Shown: positions 15,840-24,528 of the stretch, piece after piece | Layout of the letters: every line of letters starts with the position of its first letter | Position numbering within the stretch: the first letter of the stretch is position 1 | IMG/VR virus record: IMGVR_UViG_3300034012_000235 | Coordinates: 1 to 58,209 of that record | Direction: 5' to 3' (one strand) | DNA length: 58,209 bases | Origin: a virus | The notes under the pieces: model-generated | The model's input: only the letters and a program-made list of their open reading frames with translations | What the model was told of the DNA's origin: nothing | The model's database searches: none | Made by a program: the position numbers and the translations under genes

Positions 15840-18372
15840 ACTGGTTTCCTTTCGTTGAAAAGTCCATGACGGTCTTGTCTTGGTCGTGTCTCAACCTAGC
15901 CGCATCCCGCGTCAAACGGGCCGTCTCGATGCGCTCCTTCATCTGCTGGTCACCCTTAGCGATAGCCAGCTTCAGTTGGAGATCCTCCATAGCCAGAGCC
16001 TGCTCATCCTGCAGCTTCTTCATCTGCATCTGAATGTCAGACTCCAACTCTTGTCCCTTCAGTTGCATCTCTGCCTGATCGCGGGCCTTACGGCGCTCCG
16101 TCTCAGCCATAGAGGTCTGCAACAACACTTGTCCATCAGGCGTCAGTTCAGGCTTCGGCTTGAACTGCTGCATCGTCTGAACCATCTTCTGGATCACAGG
16201 CATGATGCCCGCCAGCGTCTGCTCCGTATCCATGACCACATGCTGCGCTGCAACACCGATGATCTTGTCGATAGGCTTCGGATCAGCCAGCAGTGCGTAC
16301 TCTTCGGGCTTCTCACCCAAAGACTTCTGCACATAGCCGTTCATGCGGTTCAAATACCACAAGGCCAAGTGCTGCTTGATGTGCTCCATTGCCTTTGGCA
16401 GGTAGTTCGGAGCAATCAGAGGGCTTCCACCAAACACCGGGTCTTTGGCGTAGTCCAAGTGCGCCTGAATGTGGCCCAGGTGATCCTGCTCCGGGTAAGC
16501 GTAGGCTGACTGACCAATAGTCATCGCCACGTTCTCGTTTGCGGCGTCTTGCTTCTCAGGAGAAGGCGTATCAGGCATCAACTCATTGATCTGAGGCACC
16601 TTGATCTGCTTCAGGAACCGCATGACCACCGCTTTGCGGTTAAACAGGTCAGGATTCTTCTCCATGATGGTCATGACCGCTTGGGTCTGAGCCATCCGCT
16701 GGGTTTCAGAGAAGATATGCGGGTCAGAAACAGGAATAACGTCAGTAGAACGAGCAAAGTCGTCCCGCTTGATGTCCAAATCCTCTACAACCTCGCCGCG
16801 GCGCATGTCCTCCAGATACCAGCGGTTGATACGCTGCAAAATCTTGAGAACTCGGCCCTGAGACTTGTGCAAACGGGCGTGAATGCTTGAGAAAACCGCT
16901 GCACCCTGCTCAATCAGGGCCTGCGTCGTCCCAACAGGCGCATTTGCGTTGACATCGGCAATCTTTTCTTCCGATGTGGTCACCACACCCTTGGCAGCAC
17001 TCGTCAACCAGCCCAGAAGCTCGAACAAAACCGGGCTTGGCGGGTTGAAAGGCATCGGCATTGCCAGCTTGCGCACATCATCAACACCGGGAGCCGCCTC
17101 AATCTCCGCAACTTGCGTCACTTCGACCTGCTGAGACTGACCCGACACCTTAGCTCCCTTGAGCTTCAGGAGCGTTGCAGCGTTGTTGATGTGGGCAGAG
17201 TCCAGCAAGGCCCGCAAAGCGCCTGTAGCGGCCGCGGAGAGGCCTCCAATGAGGTGCGGCAGGCCAACAGCATAGGCTCCGCGCCACGGGATGAACTTGA
17301 ACTCGACAATCCAGTCGAGCTTCGTCATCGTGTCGTCGCCCTCTTCCCAATTCCGGTACAGACCAACGACTTCTGAGTCCAAGTCATCGATCATCAGGAT
17401 GTAAGGAGCCGACTCACCCTTCGTAACCGGGTCGTCTTCCAGTTCCAGCCATGTGTAGATGTGATACACGCGGCGGATGCCGTCTTCGTTGTCGTTCTCT
17501 GACTTGCCTTCGATCTTGTTCGTGGCCTTCTGAGCGCCAGTAGGCTCAGGATCCATCGTTGCCCGGATGAAACTGACGTCTCGGTACATGCCCGAGTCAA
17601 TCCGACGCTTGAACTCGTAGTCGGAAATGTCGTCAACCTCCGTTACACGCTGGGCAGTGTAGAAACTGCCCGCGGCAAATGGCAGAAGTACGTTGTCAAT
17701 CGGCAGGAACTGGGCACAAGGACGCTTCTTCTTGTCGTCGTACCAAAGTTTCAGGTATTGCGAACCACCGAGAGGCAACTGAGTGAGCATCTGCTCCTGC
17801 TCATCAGCAAATTCCTCGACCTGATCGGTCAACTGCCAGTTCATGAAGTCACGTTTGCGCTCGGCAATCGCAACTTTCTCCTCGTCCACATCACCCAGAA
17901 TCTGAGTACGGGTCGGGCCATCAGGCGGAAACAGTTCTTTGAACGCCCTTGCAGCGAAATCCACGCAGGCTTCGGCCATCACAGGGTGGACAACCTTGGA
18001 TGCACCGTTGAAATTAGCACCACCGGGAGCGTCATTACCCAATCCAGTACGGCGGATACCCTCTTCGTACTGCTTGTCCCGCTGCTTTCGAGCCTCTTTG
18101 TCCTTCTCAACCAGTTGGATGTACCGCAAGGCCATCGAACCCAGGTCAAGAGAATCAATTACATCGCCGTCAGCTAGGTTCTGATAGAAGTCTTCATCCT
18201 CCATCGGACCTTTGCCTTCCATCCGGACAATTGCAGAGCCATCAGGAAGCTCCTCAATCTCGGATTCATCAAGGTCTAGTTCAACCTCAACAGGCTCATC
18301 AGGTGCTGGCCCCCCTTGTTCGCCCCCCACAAAGCGGTTGAACTCGGGATCAATCGGGAATTCGGTTGCCAT
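15826..18372 (-). CDS. Portal protein
   Basis: This 848-residue protein would form the twelve-subunit ring at the DNA-packaging vertex. It has an acidic N-terminal extension, then a segment typical of large portals (GASKVVHPVMAEACVDFAAR and FKELFPPDGPTRT), a long mixed core, and a C-terminal region of very long charged helices (about 700-830) matching the barrel end. The size is large compared with typical siphophage portals but normal for podovirus-type portals. It lies between the PcfJ-containing gene and the GroES-scaffold-capsid block, the expected neighbourhood. Confidence 0.85.
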   Translation of the reverse strand: MATEFPIDPEFNRFVGGEQGGPAPDEPVEVELDLDESEIEELPDGSAIVRMEGKGPMEDEDFYQNLADGDVIDSLDLGSMALRYIQLVEKDKEARKQRDKQYEEGIRRTGLGNDAPGGANFNGASKVVHPVMAEACVDFAARAFKELFPPDGPTRTQILGDVDEEKVAIAERKRDFMNWQLTDQVEEFADEQEQMLTQLPLGGSQYLKLWYDDKKKRPCAQFLPIDNVLLPFAAGSFYTAQRVTEVDDISDYEFKRRIDSGMYRDVSFIRATMDPEPTGAQKATNKIEGKSENDNEDGIRRVYHIYTWLELEDDPVTKGESAPYILMIDDLDSEVVGLYRNWEEGDDTMTKLDWIVEFKFIPWRGAYAVGLPHLIGGLSAAATGALRALLDSAHINNAATLLKLKGAKVSGQSQQVEVTQVAEIEAAPGVDDVRKLAMPMPFNPPSPVLFELLGWLTSAAKGVVTTSEEKIADVNANAPVGTTQALIEQGAAVFSSIHARLHKSQGRVLKILQRINRWYLEDMRRGEVVEDLDIKRDDFARSTDVIPVSDPHIFSETQRMAQTQAVMTIMEKNPDLFNRKAVVMRFLKQIKVPQINELMPDTPSPEKQDAANENVAMTIGQSAYAYPEQDHLGHIQAHLDYAKDPVFGGSPLIAPNYLPKAMEHIKQHLALWYLNRMNGYVQKSLGEKPEEYALLADPKPIDKIIGVAAQHVVMDTEQTLAGIMPVIQKMVQTMQQFKPKPELTPDGQVLLQTSMAETERRKARDQAEMQLKGQELESDIQMQMKKLQDEQALAMEDLQLKLAIAKGDQQMKERIETARLTRDAARLRHDQDKTVMDFSTKGNQYGYQ

Positions 18373-18374
18373 GA

Positions 18375-21300
18375 TTAGATTATCGCCTTGTTAAGCACAC
18401 TCAATCCAGACTTTTTAACTTCACCACCCTTTTTGTAACCTCTGATTTGCTTTAGGCGGTTGTAATACTCGCCCAATTGGTTGATGTATTGATCGTCAAC
18501 AACCTGATGAGGGAACAACTTCTGGATGGTTGGAGTGAAATCCTGTGGGCGCTTGGTTGCCTTTATATGTGCCGAGGCATCAGGGAAGGCCAACTCAATA
18601 GGAGTCAGTTCCTTAGTGTGCCCCAGCGCTTGTCCAGCAATGTCGTGAGAGTAAGTCTTGTGAGAAGAGCCAGGAATTAGACTGGCTCCAGGCTTCATGC
18701 GGCCAACAGAGAGTCCAGTCATGCTGTGCTCCATGTTGCGCAGGGAAGGCTCCATGATTGCGTACTCGATCTCCTTACCACTGGGGATACCCAGCGGCGC
18801 AGTAATCGACTCCTTCTTCATGCGATCATTAAACCACTTGCGAAGCTCAGGGTTTTCTTGCGTTGCCTTGTAAGCCTGCTGATAGTCTTCGATCCCAGGG
18901 AAGTCAGGGAACGTGATCCGTACCTTCTCTTTGGTCTTGGGGTTGATCTTCTCGTACCCCTCGCGGATCATCTTATTGAACATCTCCGCGGCTTTGGGGT
19001 GGACGTTAGACGCCTGAATCGCCAGCAGGTTTGCATCTGCAAAGTGCTGGGCAAAGTTCATGGCGTCATGGCCCATCGCCAAGTGCTGCGCCAGAATCTC
19101 CGGCGTCTCATACATATTGGCAAGGTCGGTCACCTTGTTCTGGAAAATCTGTGCAGGCCCCTCGTTAGAAGCCCAGAACCTCGGGTCATCTAAGTCTTGC
19201 TTGCCAAGACCATACTTGGCCCCGCCCTCCTGCACAGATCCAATAGGCAGACCTTCAACCTCCATCAGCATCTGATCGGCCACCGAGATGTCCCCAGGCA
19301 GGGCAATCCGCACTTGCCCGACTTCTTCAGGGACCACAGCCGACTGCATGACTTCCTTGGTGGGCTGAATATCCACCTGCATCTTCTGGAGCTTGTCAGC
19401 CTCCTTTACCGACCGACCAGCAAGGTTTGCTGCGATCTTGTCGGACTGGCGCACATGCTGCCCCATCTGCTGACGGGCAACACGCTCTGCAGTCTTGGTG
19501 ATCTCTTGCGGAGGTAGGTTAGGAGCCCGCGGCAGCTTTAGTGGCAAGGCTTGGTAGTTGCCAATCGTCTTAGCACCCTTCAGGAGCTTGGCAAGACCAC
19601 CGCCTGCCATGTGAGCTTCTTGCCTAGCGTCTGCCATACGCAAGGCTTGCATGAATGCCTTCTCATCATCCATGCCTGTTGACTTGAGCTTTGCAGCAAT
19701 AGCGTCTGTGTCTGTGACTAGACCGCCTTTAGCGTAAGCCTGCCCAGTCTCTGGGTTCTTGCCGGTTTCAATGGTGTACAGCTTGTCAGCGAAAGACTTT
19801 GCTTCTTCGGGCGTCAAATGCTCAGGGACATCATGGCCCGCTGCCTTCAGCTTGTTCAGATCGATGGCATCAAACATCTCAGCCCGCTCACGCAGCTTGG
19901 TGTTTTTGTAGTCTCCGATGCTTCCCCATTTGCCGCTCTTCACGAAGTCTTGCACCATCGGCAAGTATTCTTCCTTTGGTGCGCGGTTTCCTTTGCCTTT
20001 GATTTGAATGATTTCGTCAGGGGGCATCCCATATCGCTTGAGATACTCCTGTTCCACTAATTCAAACATTCTGTCGGAGTCCTCCACGCGAGTTGGCTCT
20101 CGACCAGCAAAGTGACGCCTCTTAATCTCGTTCCTTAATTCGTCTCTCTCTTTTTTGGGCAATCTTGATACAGCGCCCTCAAGAATCCCAGGCTCAACCT
20201 CAATCGTCACATGAGGCTCACCCTTCTTGTCTCGCAAGGAATAGATTCGGGACTTGCCTGACTCCACATCAGGGCAGTAGCCACCTACGCAGTGGCCCAT
20301 CACATCGCCTTCGTACTTCAGAGCTTCTTCTAGCGTTTCCCGCGGCCAAGTCGCTGGATTGCGCCCTTCGGCCTCCAGTTTCTTGATCAGAGCCTTACGC
20401 TCCTCAAGGGGCATCGTCTTATCACTTGGAGCCTTCAACTGCACCCACTGCATACCTTTCTCGGGGTACTCTTTGTAGGTGAAGGTGGCAGGGTTACGAG
20501 CCTTTGCTGCATCAGCTTCTGCCTTCTGTGCAGCACGCCACTCGTTGATCTTGGCAACACGCTCTACAGCCTGCGCCATCGTTACCTTCTTCAGGTCTTC
20601 AGGCTTCCAGCGAAGATTGGCAGGTAGATCAGAGTCAGCACGGGTTGCGTTGCGCAGTTCGTCAATCAGGTGATCGAAGCCAAGACCTTCCACTGAAGCA
20701 CGCCTTGGCTCATAAACTTTTGAACCGGGATCTACTTTGGCAAGCCAAGGATCTCGCTCTACTACCTCTTTAGGCCAAGTTTGGGAAATCTCTCCTGCTG
20801 TCCACGGCTTGATTGCAACATCAGTTGAATCTTCCCAAGCCCTTGCGGCTTCGCTTACGCCATATCTAGGGTAGCCCTGCACATTTCTCTCAGCAGGCGC
20901 TCTGTATCTGTTAACCCCAACCTGCCCAGGATCAACGTGCAGAACACCGCGTTCAGCCAAAGCCCTCACCGGGTCTTCCGGTGTACCCATCTCGTTCTTG
21001 ATGTACTTGTTGAGCTTAGTATTGATCCAATCCTCAACGGCAACATCCGGCTTGAGCGCAGCAAACGATCTATTGACTGTCTCAGCGGTTTCGGGCGAAA
21101 GACGTTGCAGCACATCTGGAGGATATGTTGCCTCCATCTCTTGCATCGTCTCGCTTGCAGGTCGCCCACGCGCCCCAGGCTTTGGAACAAGCGGCTTAGT
21201 AGCCCCCTCAACACTCCCACTCAACCAGTTACCACCCTTGGGCTTGATCACAGACGGAGCCAACCCACTCTTCAGTAGGTAGCCCTCTGCCATCTCAGCA

Positions 21301-21746
21301 GCCTTCGGCCCCAGAGCCTTTCCTGCGGCCTTAGCGCCTTTCAAGGCACCTCTGGCTAGGGTAGTGCTACCCATGCCCCCAGTAAGCGCTCCTAGGCCCG
21401 ATGCGAACTTGGCAGCAGGCCTCTCATCGCCCCCAGGCAACCACTCTTGATAGAACTCAGACGTAGGCAGGGCTGGCTCTTCAGGAACTTTCACACCGCC
21501 TGGGCCAAAGGCGAAGTTAATCCCCATCCTGCCTAGAGCCTCGATGTCCCCAGGCAACCCAAGAGTTCCAGCTACCCAGCCTCTTGCAAGCTGGGCAGGC
21601 ATGTTCACATCACGGGAGGCGTTCAGCTTCTCAGCACGCTTACCAGATGAAGGCATAACGCCGAATGCGGCACCACCCTTACCAGTAACACCTCGTCTGC
21701 GGGCAGCCTCAATAAGCGCCTGCCTGTCCTGCTCGGGTAATTCCAT
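18375..21746 (-). CDS. Large PcfJ-domain protein, probable virion protein
   Basis: This 1,123-residue multi-domain protein has an Ala/Gly-rich, partly hydrophobic N-terminus (about 50-150) and a PcfJ-like segment centred on DVMGHCVGGYCPDVESGKSR (481-500) followed by IYSLRDKKGEPHVTIEVEPG. A linker with YAKGGLVT (671-678) and HMAGGGLAKLL comes next, then a helical domain (about 900-1,040), and a C-terminal YKKGGEVKKSG. PcfJ-type domains occur in conjugative and phage polyvalent proteins; their activity is not firmly established. Position just before the portal and the Gly-Gly motifs suggest an injected or head-bound protein. Confidence 0.72.
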   Translation of the reverse strand: MELPEQDRQALIEAARRRGVTGKGGAAFGVMPSSGKRAEKLNASRDVNMPAQLARGWVAGTLGLPGDIEALGRMGINFAFGPGGVKVPEEPALPTSEFYQEWLPGGDERPAAKFASGLGALTGGMGSTTLARGALKGAKAAGKALGPKAAEMAEGYLLKSGLAPSVIKPKGGNWLSGSVEGATKPLVPKPGARGRPASETMQEMEATYPPDVLQRLSPETAETVNRSFAALKPDVAVEDWINTKLNKYIKNEMGTPEDPVRALAERGVLHVDPGQVGVNRYRAPAERNVQGYPRYGVSEAARAWEDSTDVAIKPWTAGEISQTWPKEVVERDPWLAKVDPGSKVYEPRRASVEGLGFDHLIDELRNATRADSDLPANLRWKPEDLKKVTMAQAVERVAKINEWRAAQKAEADAAKARNPATFTYKEYPEKGMQWVQLKAPSDKTMPLEERKALIKKLEAEGRNPATWPRETLEEALKYEGDVMGHCVGGYCPDVESGKSRIYSLRDKKGEPHVTIEVEPGILEGAVSRLPKKERDELRNEIKRRHFAGREPTRVEDSDRMFELVEQEYLKRYGMPPDEIIQIKGKGNRAPKEEYLPMVQDFVKSGKWGSIGDYKNTKLRERAEMFDAIDLNKLKAAGHDVPEHLTPEEAKSFADKLYTIETGKNPETGQAYAKGGLVTDTDAIAAKLKSTGMDDEKAFMQALRMADARQEAHMAGGGLAKLLKGAKTIGNYQALPLKLPRAPNLPPQEITKTAERVARQQMGQHVRQSDKIAANLAGRSVKEADKLQKMQVDIQPTKEVMQSAVVPEEVGQVRIALPGDISVADQMLMEVEGLPIGSVQEGGAKYGLGKQDLDDPRFWASNEGPAQIFQNKVTDLANMYETPEILAQHLAMGHDAMNFAQHFADANLLAIQASNVHPKAAEMFNKMIREGYEKINPKTKEKVRITFPDFPGIEDYQQAYKATQENPELRKWFNDRMKKESITAPLGIPSGKEIEYAIMEPSLRNMEHSMTGLSVGRMKPGASLIPGSSHKTYSHDIAGQALGHTKELTPIELAFPDASAHIKATKRPQDFTPTIQKLFPHQVVDDQYINQLGEYYNRLKQIRGYKKGGEVKKSGLSVLNKAII

Positions 21747-21772
21747 GCCTGCTCCTAACGTGCGGCTGAATC

Positions 21773-22009
21773 TTAACCCCTGCCTATCTCTTTAAGCAAA
21801 CGAGGACCAGCCGTGTAATGGAAGCGCCAAGACTTGGTTGCAGGATCTCTCTTGCGGGTTCTGACAACCCATCCCTTCTCCTGCGCATACTGCAACGTCC
21901 TCCTGACGCTGCCAGGATCCATACCCCACTTCAACCCTATGTCATGGTTCGTTAGCTCTTCTTCAGGGTTGACCGCAAAGAACACACACAGCGGAGTAAC
22001 TATGCTCAA
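21773..22009 (-). CDS. Winged-helix DNA-binding protein
   Basis: This protein of up to 78 residues has a winged-helix pattern: helix EEELTNHDIGLKWGMD, recognition helix PGSVRRTLQYAQEKGW, and a wing VVRTRKRDPATKSWRFHYTAG. It probably binds DNA as a regulator or terminase accessory. Its start is uncertain: the only listed start is TTG at 22,009 with a weak ribosome site, while the frame is open back to the TAG of the upstream gene at 22,043. A start at another codon, or amber read-through from the upstream gene, is possible. Confidence 0.68.
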   Translation of the reverse strand: MSIVTPLCVFFAVNPEEELTNHDIGLKWGMDPGSVRRTLQYAQEKGWVVRTRKRDPATKSWRFHYTAGPRLLKEIGRG

Positions 22010-22042
22010 GGTAAGGTCCGGGAACTTGATGGGGCGGCAAGT

Positions 22043-22351
22043 CTATGCCAGAAGGATTGACTGCAAGTGCTGGCGCTCAGCTTCACCCAAGTCTTTGATG
22101 GTCGGATCTTGGCCGTTTAAGAACCGCACAGCAACCTTGGCGTACTTCTTCGCCTTCTTGCCCTTCTTGTGCGTCATGGCCTCTTGAAGCTGCCTGCCCT
22201 GACTTTCAGTGATCAGCCGACCCTTGTTCTCAACATACCAACCAGACTTTAGCGGATACGCTATCCCAAGAATCTTGGCCTCAACCCTCGTCAACGAAAC
22301 AATGCCGTTGAGCCGCTGATACTTTGCTTGTAGGTACTCGCCGACTGTCAT
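22043..22351 (-). CDS. Hypothetical basic protein, 102 aa
   Basis: This 102-residue protein opens MTVGEYLQAKYQRLNGIVSL, has a Lys-rich centre (THKKGKKAKKYAKVAVRF) and a helical end. It could be a small helix-rich DNA- or RNA-binding protein; no family recognised. It is the first gene after the 390-bp leader region and lies in the same frame as the following winged-helix gene, separated by a single TAG. Confidence 0.65.
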   Translation of the reverse strand: MTVGEYLQAKYQRLNGIVSLTRVEAKILGIAYPLKSGWYVENKGRLITESQGRQLQEAMTHKKGKKAKKYAKVAVRFLNGQDPTIKDLGEAERQHLQSILLA

Positions 22352-22740
22352 CTCTATCTCAATAACTACTTAGTAGTTCTCCACCGAATACCACTTAGCT
22401 ACTTCTCTTCAACACCCAAGCGGTTCCGAACGGCCCTCCCCTTTCCTCGCCTAGACGAGGTTCGGTTCAGGCTTACCCAGTGCGGACACGGTAGACCCTT
22501 GACAGCCGTTCGGGTCATGGACGCTATCTACCCCATCCATCTGCGCGGTGTTGCAGACCCTAATCCCACCAGTACCGCTTCTCACTCAGGACGCTGACGA
22601 TGCCGGTAGGCCTGTCCATCACTGAGCCAGTCAGAGCAGAAACGACAAAGCCCTAGAGTGGCCACCCGGTGGAACCCCTCTCGGGGCAGAGAGGGCGGAT
22701 GGTCGCTCTAGGGCTCTTAGTCGGGTTCCACACCAACAGG
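22352..22740 (-). ncRNA. Candidate structured leader or noncoding RNA
   Basis: This is the only gene-free stretch above 300 bases. A near-consensus promoter lies just upstream, and the RNA can form several helices. A 16-bp stem (22,649-22,664 with 22,700-22,715, two G-U pairs) encloses a 7-bp hairpin (22,676-22,682 with 22,689-22,695). A 7-bp pairing (22,669-22,675 with 22,725-22,731) would make a pseudoknot. A perfect 9-bp long-range pairing (22,426-22,434 with 22,505-22,513) encloses hairpin 22,445-22,460, and hairpin 22,540-22,557 lies outside it. It may be a stand-alone RNA or the leader of the head operon. No known family was recognised. Confidence 0.6.
22364..22378. promoter_or_regulatory. 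Perfect 7+1+7 palindrome, candidate operator
   Basis: AACTACT-T-AGTAGTT is a perfect inverted repeat 13 bp before the start codon of the 102-residue gene. A related half, ACTTAGCTACTT, lies about 15 bp further upstream. It could be an operator (for example for the nearby winged-helix protein) or a small hairpin in the leader controlling translation. Confidence 0.5.
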
Positions 22741-22743
22741 GAC

Positions 22744-22773
22744 AGTATAGGCACTGAGCCCTGCAGGTGTCAA
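22744..22773 (-). promoter_or_regulatory. Strong sigma70-type promoter upstream of the structured leader
   Basis: On the leftward strand TTGACA (22,773-22,768) and TATACT (22,749-22,744) are separated by 18 bases. This is the closest match to consensus found in the window, placed just after the stop of the small secreted-protein gene. Transcription would begin near 22,737, run through the structured region and enter the head genes, so it is a candidate late promoter. Confidence 0.72.
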
Positions 22774-22777
22774 GCGG

Positions 22778-22969
22778 TCAAATCATGTAGGGGCAATACT
22801 CAGTGAACAGTTGCTGCACGCAGTTGCGCTGTGAGTCGCAGTACACGCCCAGCCAGCGCACCCCGTTCATGGTGTTGACCATGTTGCAGGACCTCAACGA
22901 CATGAACGCCAGCGCAGGGCCAGACGCCAACAGCGCCACCAGGATCACAGGCACATAGAACTTCTTCAT
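22778..22969 (-). CDS. Small secreted Cys-containing protein
   Basis: This 63-residue protein has a clear signal peptide (MKKFYVPVILVALLASGPALA) followed by a mature part of about 42 residues with four Cys (SCNM, YCDS, NCVQ, YCPY), allowing two disulfides. It should be exported to the periplasm. It sits alone between terL and the leader promoter. A periplasmic role such as superinfection exclusion or wall interference is possible but not shown. Confidence 0.65.
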   Translation of the reverse strand: MKKFYVPVILVALLASGPALAFMSLRSCNMVNTMNGVRWLGVYCDSQRNCVQQLFTEYCPYMI

Positions 22970-22979
22970 CTCATTCTCC

Positions 22980-23168
22980 TTAACACGGTTGGTGATGTAC
23001 CCATACTTCGTTGCCAGTTTCTGGGCACTTAAAGTCTAACCTAGGAAAGCACCAACACAAAGGGGACATCACATGCCCCTCTCCCAAGAAGTGCGTCCTG
23101 ACAACAGGCTCACTCGGAATATGGGTTGGTTCTTCTTTGTCTGCCAGTGTCTGCATAGTCTTCTTCAT
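22980..23168 (-). CDS. Small CxC/HH-motif phage protein
   Basis: A 62-residue protein results if it starts at ATG 23,168; in-frame ATGs at 23,177 and 23,156 are alternatives, and it overlaps the terL end out of frame by about 60 bp. The C-terminal half has LCWCFPRLDFKC, then VWVHHQPC, a Cys/His pattern seen in many tiny phage proteins of unknown function and compatible with metal binding. The start is not certain. Confidence 0.6.
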   Translation of the reverse strand: MKKTMQTLADKEEPTHIPSEPVVRTHFLGEGHVMSPLCWCFPRLDFKCPETGNEVWVHHQPC

Positions 23169-24528
23169 CCCAGTCATCTCTCGGTGGCGGATCAACCTCA
23201 AGCCAGCCAGCGTCACGCAAGAACCGCAGGGCCTGCGTGGCAGAGTCAACGAAGTCATCGTGCGTTGTCTCAGGGAAGCTGCAGATCTGACTGACGAACC
23301 CTTCAGCCCAATCCCTGACGTAGCCCTTCCTCTGGGATGACTCAGGTATCCACACCCGGCCGCGGCTGATGATGTTGCTGACGATGTTCAGGCGCTGCAG
23401 CTTGTCAGCCTTGCCGGGGTTATACGCCCTCACAGGCAGATGCGCTCTCTGCAGGTCTTGGATCAGAGAAATGCCTGCGGACTTGTCCTCGATGAGTATG
23501 AGATCCACGCGCTTCTTCTCTTTGCCCTCACCGAAGATCGTCTCGTACTCGTCGATAACCTTCGGTCGCAGGTCGGGATACTGCATCCTCTCCTGCCAGC
23601 AATCAATAAGCATCGCAGACATAGGCCCGTCAAGTGGCTTAAAGACTCCCCAGGTCGTACAGGCAGTTGGGTCATTCTGTGTCTTCTCGCTGGTGGCGCA
23701 GTCGTAGGACTGTACGATGTACTCGAACTTCGGGAAGGCCTTGCCATCAGGCCACAGCTTGAACATGCTGCGCTGCACAATGCCACCCTCTTCAGGGTCA
23801 ATGATCTCAGCATGGATCTCCTGCCTGCCCAGCTTCGTCCCCTCGTACTGCAGGATCTGCTTCTGGAAGGACGGCGCTAGGTTCGCCAGATTGGCGTAGG
23901 TGCTGGCAGTCGTCAGGGCTACATCATCACCCTCACGCCCCACCAGTTCAACGATCAGGTCCTTCGGCCGCGGGGTGGTGGTGGCGACGATGCGGGTTCT
24001 GGTTCCCAGGCGGACGGAGAACTGGATCTGGTCCCAGGCTTCCTGCAGGTACTCCCAGGCAGCAAGCTCATCCAGCCATGCCCCATGGAACTGCGGACCC
24101 CGGAAGCGCTCAGGCTCAGACGCCGGAATCCCCTTAATAAGTGAGCCGTTGGTCAGCTTGAGTTCGTGGTGCTGCTTGTTGTAGTCAGCAATCAGCGGGG
24201 CAGGAATGACGTTCAGAAGGCCGCTATCGCCCTCGAAGCACGTAGCCTTGACGTCAGCACTGGTCGGCGCTCCAACGAGCCAGCGTGTCCCTGGCTCAGT
24301 CCAGGCCCACCAACCTACCTGCTCAGCGGCCGTCCGCGTCTTGCCTGCACCGCGTCCAGCTAGAAGCAGCCAGATCGTCCACCAGTCGCCCGGAGGTGGC
24401 ATCTGGTGCTTGTGTGCCTTCTCGATCCAGTTAGCCCTCCAGAGGTACGCTAGACGCTTCTCAGGGGGTAGTGTCTTGAGAGCCTGCAGGACGTCAGGCT
24501 GCTGGAAGGCCGTGGCTAGATCACTCAC
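23110..24528 (-). CDS. terL: Terminase large subunit
   Basis: This 472-residue DNA-packaging ATPase and nuclease has Walker A LLLAGRGAGKTRTAAE (about 54-69), Walker B with catalytic Glu in GAWLDELAAWE (about 151-161) and a coupling motif in RIVATTTPRPKDL. The RNase H-like nuclease acidic residues sit in QSYDCATSEK, DLILIEDKSAG and THDDFVDSATQAL. The length and motifs fit terminases of the HK97/GTA-like group. It docks on the portal and packages DNA into proheads. The start overlaps terS by 8 bp. Confidence 0.95.
   Translation of the reverse strand: MSDLATAFQQPDVLQALKTLPPEKRLAYLWRANWIEKAHKHQMPPPGDWWTIWLLLAGRGAGKTRTAAEQVGWWAWTEPGTRWLVGAPTSADVKATCFEGDSGLLNVIPAPLIADYNKQHHELKLTNGSLIKGIPASEPERFRGPQFHGAWLDELAAWEYLQEAWDQIQFSVRLGTRTRIVATTTPRPKDLIVELVGREGDDVALTTASTYANLANLAPSFQKQILQYEGTKLGRQEIHAEIIDPEEGGIVQRSMFKLWPDGKAFPKFEYIVQSYDCATSEKTQNDPTACTTWGVFKPLDGPMSAMLIDCWQERMQYPDLRPKVIDEYETIFGEGKEKKRVDLILIEDKSAGISLIQDLQRAHLPVRAYNPGKADKLQRLNIVSNIISRGRVWIPESSQRKGYVRDWAEGFVSQICSFPETTHDDFVDSATQALRFLRDAGWLEVDPPPRDDWDEEDYADTGRQRRTNPYSE

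Noticed and set aside
22430-22740. tRNA or RNase P-like gene in the noncoding region
   Set aside because: A short GAGGAAAG stretch and GGTTCC pieces are present, but no cloverleaf with acceptor, anticodon and T arm could be built, and the RNase P core is missing.
22980-23258. 92-residue version of the small Cys/His gene
   Set aside because: Its first codon would overlap terL by about 150 bp; later in-frame ATGs give the recognisable part with a much shorter overlap.
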